64,000 nucleotides of DNA from Pochonia chlamydosporia 170 (Eukaryota > Ascomycota > Sordariomycetes > Hypocreales > Clavicipitaceae). This document shows, piece after piece, positions 11,875-23,286 of the stretch. Position 1 is the first letter of the stretch. Every line of letters starts with the position of its first letter. Where the stretch lies: contig NC_035790.1 of the NCBI RefSeq assembly GCF_001653235.2, positions 3,906,001 through 3,970,000 on the forward strand, read 5' to 3'. The notes beneath the pieces are model-generated. The model was given only the letters and a program-made list of their open reading frames with translations, made no database searches and had not been told where the DNA came from. The translations under genes and the position numbers were made by a program.

Positions 11875-14800
11875 CAAGGCCAACGAAACCGGCTCTGTCA
11901 GCCTCCACGAGCCTCCGACGGACTCGTTCGCGAGCACAAACGTCCCCAAAGCGCCTGCCTGGAAAGGATGGAACGACGAAACGAGTATCACCTCTGTTGC
12001 CGTCGTCTACTGCAAAAGGAGCCGCCTCGCCACAAAAACCTACTTCGACAAAATGGATAGCTAAAACACTTACGCGCGGTGCTTCGACCGCCTCGAAGCC
12101 GCTGGTTCCCCTTTCAGAACGCCGGTCTCATGACGAGAAGAAGCAGAGGGAGACTGAGTCCGACAAGTGGGATATTGCACCAGATGGCGGTTCTGCTGGT
12201 CGCGAGGGTCGTCAGTTTACGGTAGCTAATGTGGGGAACAATGGGAGGATATATTTGAGGTATGTTCGATGTGATATATCTCCTTTCCCGACGTTGTGGA
12301 CGGCGAAACGAGACAAAGAAAGCGGGGGTAGTCCCGACAAGTGGTCTTACTTATTACCGTATTTGGGGGTAACCGTTCATGATCGGAATGCTAACTTGGC
12401 GATACTAGGCCTAGCGTTCGGCCAGCTCACCAACGGTACCCCCAGCCAAACTTTACTTTTCCCATCACGCCACCAAGCACCGCCGTGGTTGATAGTTGGA
12501 ACCCAGCCAACAAAACAAAGCAAGAAGAAACCAAGAAAGGGGACGATAGCGAGAGTAACTTTCAAACAACGCAATGGACCCCAACAACGAGCGCGACACC
12601 ACTTGCTGGTGAAAGGCACAACTTGAGCAACGCCGGAATTTCTGGTCGACGGCAACGACATAGGCGAGCCATGTCGGACAGCACAGTGCATGACACCAGT
12701 ACTGTCAAGGAACAAGAAACTCATACGTTCAAGGTTTCCATTTCAAAGTTGGGCGAACGTGATGAGCATCGACCACGAACCATGGATGACTTGGACATCA
12801 TGACTGGCACTCCGATGCTCGACGTCAACATTCCCTCATGGCGCCTTGGAACACCGCGCTTCAGCGTACGAGGTACTCCCATGATCCGCGGGTCGTCCTA
12901 CGCACCTACCGAAGACGTACGCTCAAGTACCATGTCGGGATTTCCCTCATCCCGAATTCCCAATGTTCCTATACCGCCGCCTATCTCAACTAGAAAACCT
13001 AGTCCACTTGCAGTTCCTGGTCATCGCACACCCTTTGTTGCTCAACGCGGAGCCCCTGGTTTGCCGTCCCCCCGACTCCCACGACCGATGCGGTCAACAT
13101 ACATGTCAACACACCTGGTCATTGAACCGGCCATGTTTACCGATTTGACCTTCAAACCGGCTTGTGACGACAGGGCCATTGTTCGATATTCCCCTTCAGG
13201 GACAGTCACAGCCGCAACTCCACCTCGCCTTGTGGCTGAAATAACTTCACCCTGCTTCCTAGACTACGAACTCATTTCCGATTTCTTTCTTACTTTCAGG
13301 GCATTTCTTGAAGCAAAGGATCTTTTGCGGATGCTGATTGCCCGTTTGCGGTGGGCTTTGGACCGCAATGACGAGATTGGAATGATTGTCCGTGTTCGAA
13401 CATTTGTTGCCCTTCGACACTGGATATTGAATTATTTCATGGACGACTTTCTTCTCGAATACGACCTTCGGATGACCTTTTGCAATCTATTGAACGATTT
13501 TGTGGACGAACTCTCCCAGGACATGTACTCTCGCAGGGTTCAACTGAAGATTCTAGCAGAGCTCAAGAAATGTTGGCGTCGGGTTTGTGCGCAGTATTGG
13601 GATGGTGATGAGTTTGATGATCTGCTCGGTCCAGAAGTGTCCATCACCCCTGGTGGTGTTGCTGGTAGTCGAGATCCAAGTCTTGATCCTGCCACTTTAG
13701 AGGCACAAGGAGGCGAGCAGGCGTTGCAACAGCACCAGCACACGTCTCCTAACCCTAATCTCGCATCGTTTCCCGGTGAGGTGCCCAAGTCGTTGCAAGT
13801 TGGTGACTTTGTGGTTTTGGATAATCGCCCGGGAACGCCCGAAGATCAAGTTGGAGGGCCATTTAACTTGGACCAAAGCCCCAACTCGCCACACAGCTTG
13901 GCGAGTATGGATATTGTGTCATGCTCATTCCCTGGCAAGTCTATGCGAGCCTTCAACCCGAACCCCAGTCACTCAATGGCCGCGCATCCTGTGCCTTCGA
14001 CTTCGGTGGGCAACACTTTTGGCCCAGTAGCAACCACACCAAGGGCACTCGTGGGAAAGCGCGTTCGTCCAACCCAGACACACAAGCGCAACAATAGCTT
14101 GTCAGATTCTCTGCGGGAGCATAGCTCTGATAAAGCATCATCAACCGATCAAGAATTTTGCACAACCGCGGCTTCTGGTGGTAGTCTTGTTCGTGGAAAT
14201 TTACTCCCTCCCGGCCACGCCTTTGTCGATGTCGAATCCAACAGCCGATACGGCCATGCTCACCGACAGACAACCATTTTCCAACCATATGGCCGTAACA
14301 TGGCAAAGGAAAGAGCGTTAGGTGGTGCAATGTCTGGATATGGCATGCGTAAACTTTTGCGCAGCGTTCGCAAGGCCTTGAAAAATAGAGGGCAGGGTTT
14401 TCATTCTAGCCATGCTAATTTGACAGACATTCCGACCGTTGGACCCAGAGGCGCGACGACAAACCGACTCCCTGGAACTGCCATCGTGCCTCAACAACCT
14501 ACAAGATACAACGGGTCGCGGCCACCTGTCAGGATTGACCTACTCGGGGCAGAGGTTGCTGAGGATTTCAAGAAGGCTATTCGAGAGGAAGAGGAGGCGG
14601 TGGCCGCGGCTGCTGATCGTGGACAGATTGGCATCGTGTCAATACACCCGCCAAATTCTGCACCATTATTGAAGACCTACCCCGACTATTCAGCAGCTCA
14701 TATGGATTCCACTACACTCGATGCCTTGACGTCGAATCAGAGGCAGCGGCCAGTCAGTGACATGGCAATAACAGTTGGGAGCAAGTCTATTGTCATCGTG

Positions 14801-17434
14801 GATGATACGGTCCCCTTCGAGATGCCTTCTATTCATGGGACATACACGGGCGAGAATGCCTCCGTTGATACTTTCGCCGATTCCTTCCTCCGACGCGGCG
14901 CCGATCCGACACCTCCAAACACCCCTCCCGAGCAATCGTTGAGTGGTGGTACACCTCGGAGGTCATCGTATCTAATCAACCAGCATGTCATGAGACCACC
15001 GCCTCTTGAGGAAGATGTACTTCCTCCATTCATTCCAGACCTATCTACCTTGGAAGGCAGCCAGAGTGTCAGGGCTTCTGAGGACCAGACTCGCCCATCG
15101 TCGTCAGCTATCCGCCACAGTGGACGACACCCCCCGTTGAGTGGAGGTGCATTCCGCATGCACAGACGGGCTCGATCGTCTAAAACACACCAGTCTCTCA
15201 ATTCTATATTACATCGCCGGGTTACTTCATATGGAAGTGCGACGATTCCACCCACGATCAGAAGCTTCGATGCCACTACAACTTCTGGCGATTTTGACAA
15301 CGAGCGCCATTCTGAAGACCCCATACCCGCACCGCTTCGTGTGCTGAGACGACGACCAGGTGGAGATTTGAAAGCTGCCACCAATGTGGGCGACCTGGAT
15401 AGATCCATACTCAGACGATCGCAATCTGTTGGCTCTCTCGCAACCTTTAGCGAGTCTATTCGCAGCTCAAATATGCTAAGTACTCGTCCTAACTCGGCCG
15501 GCGAATATGACCAACCCCATGGACAAGGACTACAAGGCCGAGGGGAGATCTTCTCACTTGGCCAGCTCGCAGAACGCCCTACAAAGCGGGATCTATCACT
15601 GTTCAGCACACATTCCTCTAAACCAATAATGCGACCGTCGTTTGAAGCTGAAGCCCAAAGACTGGCGCAAATCCCTGATGAAGAGGATGATGGCATCGAG
15701 TCAGCACTCCTAAAACTGGAAGGGAAATTCCAGAAGAGACCAATCAAGCTCTCCATCATTGGACAAAGCCCAGACGTCAGCAGAACGGACGTCACGGAAG
15801 GCAAGGAACAAGAGGTAGCGGCCAATGCGGAAGCTCAGGAGTTCAGCCCCTCTGGGGAGGAAATTGCGGAACAGGATATCAATGGTGTTGAGCCTTCGTC
15901 AATATATCAGCTCACCGATCAAACTGAGCCTCTTCAGATTGTTCCGGATGATCAGCGACCCCGTAACGTACAGCACTCAGTCCGAGCCCTTGGCTCGTTT
16001 CTTTCCGAAGGTTCGCGGGATTCATACTGCTCCATACCACTTTTAGAGAGGGAACTCGGCGACGAGAATAGCAAGTTGTCTCCCCGGGCTTGGACTGACA
16101 GATCTGTTCTACGGGGCTCCGATGACGAAGATTCGGTACTTGAAGTGGGCCAGAATGCACAAGGCGTTGATCCTGTGGATGCTACCCATTCGTCGTTTGA
16201 TCTGGTCGAAAAGACGCACAGCATTGAGAGAATAAAGCCGGGGCAGACGGTACCGTCCATAGGATCCGGGATGGAAGACGAGTCCTTTTTGCGAGATGAC
16301 AGCACAGACGACACCGATCTGTCTTCTGAGATTTCCGACGACGAGATGATGGGCAATTCAGCAGGCGAGGGACAAGATAATCATCCCTCAGACTACGGTC
16401 TTTCAGCTCATCCTCTGGCAGACGAGCCTACCACGAGACCTGGGACAGCTTCAGCGCAAATCACATTGGCACAGGCTTTAGCAATGGCCCCAGAGGGCTT
16501 TGTTGCTTCAGCCCATTCCAGCAATCATAAGAAGCCGTTACCCCCAACTCCTGAGCTGACACCAATCGTCGGTTGCACAGAGAGCTTGCGATCAATCGAC
16601 GAGATGTCTCAAAGTCACAGCGCCGCCAAAATTGCAACTGTAACAAACACGAAATTTTCCGTCCATTTGCCCTTCATTCTGGCCTTTGACTCCGACACCT
16701 TGGCACAGCAGTTTACTTTGATAGAGAAAGACGCTCTAAATGAAATTGACTGGAAAGAACTGATTGAAATGAACTGGAAGAATTCTGCTAGCAGCAATTC
16801 TCGGTCATGGGTTGATTTCCTGCAAAACACAGATGCCCAAGGTGTGGAGGTTGTTATTGCTCGGTTCAACATCATGGTGAAATGGGCCATCTCAGAAATT
16901 GTTCTCACGCAGCACGTCGAGGAGAGAGCTCGATGCATTATCAAGCTGATTCACATTGCGGCCCATTGCCGACGATATCGCAATTTTGCCACTCTTGCTC
17001 AGCTCACGATTGCATTGTCGAGCAACGAAGTGGCTCGTTTGTACAAGACATGGGATCTTGTGCCAGGAGGTGATTTGAAAATTTTAAGTGACCTTGAGCT
17101 CCTGGTTACGCCTAGCAGGAATTTCCACAACATTCGAGAAGAGATGGAACTAGGCACAGATTCTGGGTGTATCCCCTTTGTGGGCATTTACACACACGAC
17201 TTGCTTTACAACGCGCAGAAACCATCCGAAATTGCAAGCTCTCCAACAACCGCACCTCTGGTCAACTTTGAACGGTGTCGCATTGGAGCAGCCGTTGTGA
17301 AAACGCTTCTACGCCTCTTGGAAGCAAGTACACGGTACTCTTTTCAACCCATTGAGGGCGTGACGGAGCGCTGCCTTTGGATTGGCGCACTTAACGATGA
17401 CGATATTCGAAAGCATTCCCAAAGCCTCGAGTAA
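11847..17434 (+). CDS. LTE1: Lte1-type guanine nucleotide exchange factor (RasGEF), 1812 aa
   Basis: Two exons, 11847-12259 and 12409-17434. Lte1 proteins carry a RasGEF_N domain near the N-terminus and a catalytic-type RasGEF domain at the C-terminus. In yeast Lte1 acts at the bud cortex upstream of the mitotic exit network and the GTPase Tem1. Here RasGEF_N spans roughly residues 395-515, with IVRYSPSGTVTAATPPRLV, FFLTFRAFL and RVRTFVALRHWILNYF. The C-terminal RasGEF spans roughly 1560-1810, with FDSDTLAQQFTLIEKDALN, the helix ARCIIKLIHIAAHCRRYRNF and PFVGIYTHDL. The ~1000 residues between are low-complexity, Ser/Pro-rich and probably disordered, with many SP/TP sites as expected of a cell-cycle kinase target. 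The start is the ATG at 11847, not the in-frame TTG six bases before it. A long leader with uORFs suggests translational control. Confidence 0.88.
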
Positions 17435-18792
17435 ATTTGTGTTTTCAATTTTGACTTGCAATATCTCCGCGCATAGCACGGCGACGAACGAGCTTCCAAT
17501 CATGACACAGCATAGCGTCGCATTCATACCAATTTGCACCACGCCGAACAAACTGCCTGCCCTTGTGCATTCTACGCCAGCGTATAAGCTTTGAAACCCT
17601 TGCCATCATTTGTCGACTTTCTTCAATACCCTCATTTCATTCATGTACCATACGCATACGACCTATCACATACGATTGCTTCATACGCCCTTGATGGGCA
17701 CACGATTCGCTTATATTGATATTCAACTGCCGAAGAGTCGGTCATACTCATACACAGAAGCCACGGCATTCTCGCGATCATTTCTTACATTGTTTTAGCT
17801 TAGTCACACGACGACACTTGTGTTTCTCTCTCTTTTTTGGCCATACAACGCTTGGAATGTTCGTTTTTGATCATACAGAAGCGAGGCGTTTTCTTTTTTT
17901 GCTATATACCTCTTTTGTCACTTTTGGGATGGATAAGGGAGGGTGAACACATGGGAATGGGGACTGGAAGGAAGGATCAGAGCGACGATAGACTTGGGAT
18001 ATTTGGGACGAAGGCAGGAAGGGACGGAATATACCCGGTACGCCACAAGGTGGTGTCCTTAGATGGTTGATAGTGTGAATGACAGCATCGTCCACAGGAT
18101 GGATGATTTAAAATGTTATGCTTGCTACAGAGTTGTGAGATGTGCTAAATTGTGACGTGACGAGAAAGTATCCATGCCACTACATTTAGGCTTCGACGGT
18201 CTTTCGTAACATTCATCGACCATTGCAACTGTCCTTGTGTTTGGTAAATACTTTGGACATGGATACTCGAAGCTTTCAAGCATTTCACGTTTAAACACAG
18301 CACCAACTTACCAACCTTACGAAATCACAATGCCTTCGATACTTGAGCCATCAGTCAACTACATTGCACCATCACAATCTCACACACAAAACAAAGTATT
18401 TCAAGGTATTTTTTTGCTCATACCTACGAGTCACCCAGCACGCAAATCGAGAAGAAGAAAAAACAATGTCTAGGAAACAAAGGCGGGATAACGGTCAAGT
18501 CCACCCCTTTTGGCGGCACAGGGCTTTCCCTCTCTCAAAACTTTTTTGCAACCCTCTGCACAAAAACTAAGGCATGTCCACTAAGTTAACCATAAAAAAG
18601 CAGAGCGAGTATCTTTCCCTCATAAGTGCCAACCAAGTCGACCAAAGAGTCCAAGACAAACCAGGGATTTTTTTGTATAAAACAGTCCTTGCTTTAGCTG
18701 GGAACGCCTCCGATGACTCCTTACTTTCTTTTGTGATTCTTTTACCATTCCGTTGCGTCGACGTGCGAGTCCGTAGGCTCAGTCTCAGGGTT
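17435..18792. other. Intergenic region between convergent LTE1 and RPS0
   Basis: About 1.36 kb between two 3' ends. Composition is AT/CT-rich with many short homopolymer runs, as in 3' UTRs. No gene is supported. Confidence 0.5.
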
Positions 18793-19924
18793 CTACCACT
18801 GGGACTGGTCCTTGGGGGGCTCGGCCCATTCGCCGGTGCCGGAGGCGGCCCAGTCGCCGCCTGCCTCAGCGCCGTCCCAGGTTCCGCCGGTGGTGAAGGC
18901 AGGAGCGGAGGCTTCCCATTCACCGCCGGTGGCGGGGGCGGTCTCGACGGCTGCGGGGGCTTCTTCCTCGGCGGGCTTCTCTTCCTCGGTCTTTTCCTCG
19001 GCCTCGGTGTCGGGGTCACGGTCTGAGGATTGTTAGTTACACGGACGGACATAGCGATGCTTGATGAATGTGGGCGTGGCTTTCGAATGATGGACCAAGC
19101 CTCAGAGACCGGTATATCGAGCGAAGCGAGAACAACAAGGACCAAAAGATATGGATATCGAGCGTAGCGAGGACCAAAACTTACAGAAGTAAAGATCGGG
19201 CATGACGTCCCAGGGAGTCTCGCGGTTGTAGATGGTGCCACGGAGACGGAGGACCTCACGGGCAAGCAACCACCAGACAGTACCAATGGCGTGGCGACCC
19301 TTGTTGTTGGTAGGGATGGCAACGTCAACATACTCGGTCAGCGAGTCGGTATCGCAGAGAGCAATGACGGGAATGTTGACGTAGGAAGCCTCCTTGATAG
19401 CCTGGGCGTCGGTGCGGGGGTCGGTGACGATAATCAGGCGGGGCTCCTTGAAGGATCGGGTGATGTAGTTGGTGAAGGAACCGGGGGTGAAGCGACCGGC
19501 GATGGAAGAGGCACCAGTGTGAGCGGCGAACTTGAGGACAGCACGCTGGCCGTAGGGACGGGCGGAGATGACGCAAATGTCGGCGGGGTTGTCGATGGCG
19601 ACGATGATGCGGGCAGCGAGGACGATCTTCTCCCTGTGGTGTTTTGTTAGTATTTTGCGACGTCAAACCATGTTGCTTCTCAGAGGACGAAATTTCATAG
19701 CGCAAAGAGCTTGAGCGCGTGGGATATTTCGCCGCACTGCCATTCTTAACATACCAGGTCTTGCCAATGTTGATGATGTTGACACCATCAGCACGGGTCT
19801 TCCACAGGTAAGGCTCCATGTGAACCTGGAGGTTCTTGCTGCCAACATGGCATTGAGCAGCCAGGAGCATCTCAATGTCCTGGGTGGTGGCGTTGAGCAC
19901 CGACGGCAGGTTGTTGGGGGCCAT
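18793..19924 (-). CDS. RPS0: Cytosolic 40S ribosomal protein uS2 (RPS0/SA)
   Basis: Three exons on the minus strand, 19924-19755, 19633-19185 and 19022-18793, give 282 aa. uS2 sits at the head-body junction of the 40S subunit and is needed for 18S rRNA maturation. Diagnostic segments are [49 protein letters not shown], the laminin-receptor-like [19 protein letters not shown] and [20 protein letters not shown]. The C-terminal tail is acidic, Glu/Ala-rich and carries Trp motifs ([17 protein letters not shown], ending QSQW), as in all eukaryotic uS2. The second intron (162 bp) contains repeated TTGGTCC/CGCTCGATAT units. The gene diverges from a mitochondrial ribosomal protein gene. Confidence 0.97.
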
Positions 19925-20304
19925 CTTGTCTGATTTTCCTTCCTTTGGAGGTTCGACGTGGGAAGCGGATGGGAAGAAAAGAGGTCGGAGGTTTTGACGG
20001 ATCGTAGAGGGCGCAAAAAAGTTCGCGAGAATCCCGTGCACTGAATTTCCACAAAGTGTGTGTGGTGGGCAGCCCTGACAACGCTAGCACCAAATAGGGC
20101 TAGCTCGAATTTGGCGACTTGCTCTGAATGCAAATCACGTGGAACATGCGCTAAACCGCATTGGGTAATCTGTCGTTTCTGCTGGGTCTGAGCCGGAATG
20201 GGACGTGGGAAATTTTGAGGATCTGACCTCAGCCGTGGAGTTGCAGCTTCGACTCGCCCTTGCTGGACTATCAAATTGTCTGCGCAGGGAATTTTATAGC
20301 AAAC
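19925..20304. promoter_or_regulatory. Shared promoter region of RPS0 and mitochondrial uS15
   Basis: A 380-bp head-to-head gap separating the start codons of a cytosolic and a mitochondrial small-subunit ribosomal protein. No gene inside. No single known ribosomal-protein element could be named with confidence. Confidence 0.5.
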
Positions 20305-21324
20305 ATGCCGCCTAGATTAGAGGTGCTGCAGCGCCTGGGCACTGTCAATCGTAAGGAATTGCCTCGAATGGACGGTCATTGATGATTTACTTACCTCTTT
20401 TTGGTCGGAACAGTGTGTCTTCGGCCGGCGGCTCGACCAGCGACTCCCAACTTCCTCCCCGTCATCCAGACGGCCAATCTATCACAACGAGAGAGGAAGC
20501 GCAAGGCGAAGCAGGATCCGTACAAGTGGGCACAAGCGCAGCAACGGAAAAACGCTAACCTCAAGCGTCGCGAGGAGCTGCAGAAGCAGAGAGACGAGGC
20601 ATGGGGCAACCCCGTGCTGGGGAAGACGACACCGTTCCTCGAGTCCCTTGATACTGCTGGCCAGGTTGGCCTCAGTGAAGTATTCCGAGACCCAAGCGGC
20701 AATGCTCTCCAAACACCCCATGAGCTGCCGACGACGCCTGGTCTCCGAAACCACTTCCTCACCGATGCCGAGTTGGAAGAAGCCACCAAACACGCCTTTA
20801 CCCTCAGCAAGCCCATGACGGGCATCGTCAGCGACCAATTCAGCAATGCGTCGCCCAATGAAGCCATTGAAAAACACAAGCAGGATCACGCCAAGGCGAT
20901 AGAGGCCTTGAAACGCATCACCTCGTTGCGAAACGGCAGCGGCAAGGACCGCTTTCACGCCAATGTTCGCCGGCTCGTTGATGAGTTTGGGCGCCACAAG
21001 ACGGACAAGTTCCTGGAACCAAGGCCGCAATCCATTTCGCCGAATACGACACCCATGCCTGCGCGTGCTGGCCCGGATACGGGCAGCTCCGAGGTCCAGA
21101 TTGCCATCCTCACGGCAAAGATTCGAACATTGTCCAAGGCCCTTCAGATTAACAGAGGGTACAAGGACCATCATAATAAGCGAAACTTGAGATTGTTGGT
21201 TCACCGTCGACAAAAGCTCTTGGCCTATATGGAGAGAAAGGAGAGGGGAAGCGAGCGATGGACGCATATGATTGAGAAGCTGGGCCTCACGCCAGCTACC
21301 TGGAAGGGCCAGATCGACTTGTAA
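20305..21324 (+). CDS. MRPS28: Mitochondrial small ribosomal subunit protein uS15m
   Basis: Two exons, 20305-20350 and 20414-21324, give 318 aa. The first exon supplies the start MPPRLEVLQRLGTVN; the joined N-terminus is basic, with no acidic residue after Glu6, and reads as a mitochondrial presequence. The S15 domain is at about residues 240-310: TGSSEVQIAILTAKIRTL, then DHHNKRNLRLLVHRRQKLLA, which are the core rRNA-binding helices of uS15. The long region between presequence and S15 domain is a fungal extension, Lys/Arg-rich at its start. It diverges from RPS0 by 380 bp and runs convergent with the V-ATPase gene. Symbol follows the yeast name for uS15m. Confidence 0.92.
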
Positions 21325-21553
21325 GAAATGATGTAGACTACTATACTCCTGTATGTACAATATTAAAAGAGCCACCTGAAGTGGATAATTTGCTTGTCCA
21401 CATTCGATTTCTTTCAGCCGCCCCCAGTTTGCGCCATTTGAAACAAGAGAGAAGGAGCTATTCTACCCGTGCAATTGTGAGCTAGCGGAGTCGATATACT
21501 ACAAGCCATGCTAATAAACATCAAATAAAACAGAGATACCGAAAAAGGATTTA

Positions 21554-22815
21554 TCAAAACACGCTAATAAAGTTGCCAATGCGATCCTTTTGGTTTTGAG
21601 CTATGCATTCGGCAATCCATGTGATGTTTCGGATTTCCTGTCAACTGGTTAGCACTTGAAGGCTCACCGTTTGCAAAGTGACTGGGGTTAACTGACCTGT
21701 TCTCGTAGCTTTACCCATGCATAAACAATGGCATACGTGAATTGCCTGGTGAAAGCGCTCTTTGAAATCTCCATCTCTTTCTGATAGAACATGTCCTCCA
21801 AGGTCTTCCCGTCGGAGGCACCACCGCCCATGTTACCTGGTCCAGATGAGCCACCTAGGGAAGCAGCCTCAAAGAAAGTCTTATAGTCATGAACACCGTC
21901 GACAGCCAAGCGGACACCCTCGGCGTCGTCTGCACGAGAGAGCATTAGAGTGCCTTCGGGGTACAGCTTGCCAAAGTTGGGATAGAGCTTCTTGCGGTCT
22001 GCCTTGGACAACTCGGTACCAAACGAGTTGAGCGTGATGTTGATGGCTCTGCGATCGGCCTCAAACTCGAGAATCTCCGACATGACGTCTGCTGTTGGCG
22101 TCCCAGCCATGTCAGGATGTGTGTTGACAAAGTTATGGAAGTCTTCGAGGTAGTTCTTGTACAGCGTGTTTCGTACAATCTCAATGTTGAGCTCGTCCAG
22201 GTCTTGGTGGCTCAAGCTGCCCTTGAAATATGCTGCAAGGGGTGTCTCGATTAAAACGCTGTTATAAAGTTCTTCAATATTTGTGGCAACGCAAAGGACG
22301 GGCATTGTCTCGAACCATCCCAAAGGATGGCATCTCTCTAGCAGCTCGCGGGTATCTCGCTCATGAAGAGTACCAGTGATAAGAAGGGCGACGTTGTCAA
22401 TCATGTAGCCGTAGGTGACGTAGTCCATGAACTTCGCTAGTGATCCAACAGCATTCGCTCGAACATATCGAAATTCGGAGACAAGCTTGTCTGTCGTCTT
22501 GGCGGCAAGGCTGGATGTTGACGGGTTAGGTGGCAGGGAGGCAAGGAAGTCGCCGTACGCAGGACCCAGTTGAAGCTTAAGATCTACCTTCTAGTTAGCC
22601 CCGCGAGCGGCTGTGGATGAAGATGTAGCGTAATTCATACCATCGATAGTTTCACACTGGGTCAAATTGTTGTAAGCTGAGCCTGTGAGCAGGCCATTGC
22701 GGTAGCCTCGGACGATGCCCTCGACATAGCTGGGATGCATTAGCCGGGTCGTCACATTAGGTGCAGCAGATATCGGAACCTACCCATTGTTGACGTTAAA
22801 GAACAGACCCTCCAT
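21554..22815 (-). CDS. VMA6: V-type proton ATPase subunit d (Vma6)
   Basis: Four exons on the minus strand, 22815-22784, 22729-22641, 22583-21697 and 21637-21554, give 363 aa. Subunit d sits on top of the membrane c-ring and couples it to the central stalk of the vacuolar proton pump. Seen in the sequence: N-terminus [15 protein letters not shown], then [46 protein letters not shown], and the C-terminus [19 protein letters not shown] ending NFISVF. All are diagnostic and length is normal for the family. The first exon is 32 nt and the last 84 nt. It diverges from NOP58 with 471 bp between start codons. Confidence 0.97.
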
Positions 22816-23286
22816 CGTGCCCGACGTCTCCTGAGTCTAGTGATTGACTTTGACGCAAAGCGAGACGGTAGTTGTTGAATAGGAAACGCACAAGTGGCGC
22901 GAAGGTCGTGATGTCGCTGGTTGTGTGGTAGTTCTTCTGCCTGGCTTGGATATGCTGCTCGGAGCTAGCCACCAGTTACGTACTGCCCACTTCAGCTTTG
23001 TCTCTGGCCGCCTGCCACCACAAAGGAAACTCCACGTGAGTTGCGGTGGTTGCGGTGGTGCCGGAATTATAGATGCGCCGGCTTCCGCCAAGTCTCCTCT
23101 AGTGCCACTTGTGCGTGCAGCACCAAAGCCAAAAATTTTGAGTGGAGACTGAAGCTTTTCTTGTCTGAAAATTTCCATCACACTTTAATCCTGCGTGCGC
23201 ACATCCGACCGCAATTGCGCCTCGCAAGAAAGCAGGATCCCAATCGAACCGAGCAAGATCGTTAGAGGCAATCTCACTTATTCAAA
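22816..23286. promoter_or_regulatory. Shared promoter region of VMA6 and NOP58
   Basis: A 471-bp head-to-head gap. It must contain both promoters and leaders. No coding frame is supported. Confidence 0.5.

Noticed and set aside
18574..19026. Gly-rich plus-strand frame of 150 codons
   Set aside because: It is the complement of the Ala/Pro/Glu-rich C-terminus of RPS0.
19023..19754. snoRNA inside RPS0 introns, as in vertebrate RPSA
   Set aside because: I could not find paired C and D boxes or an H/ACA layout in either intron.
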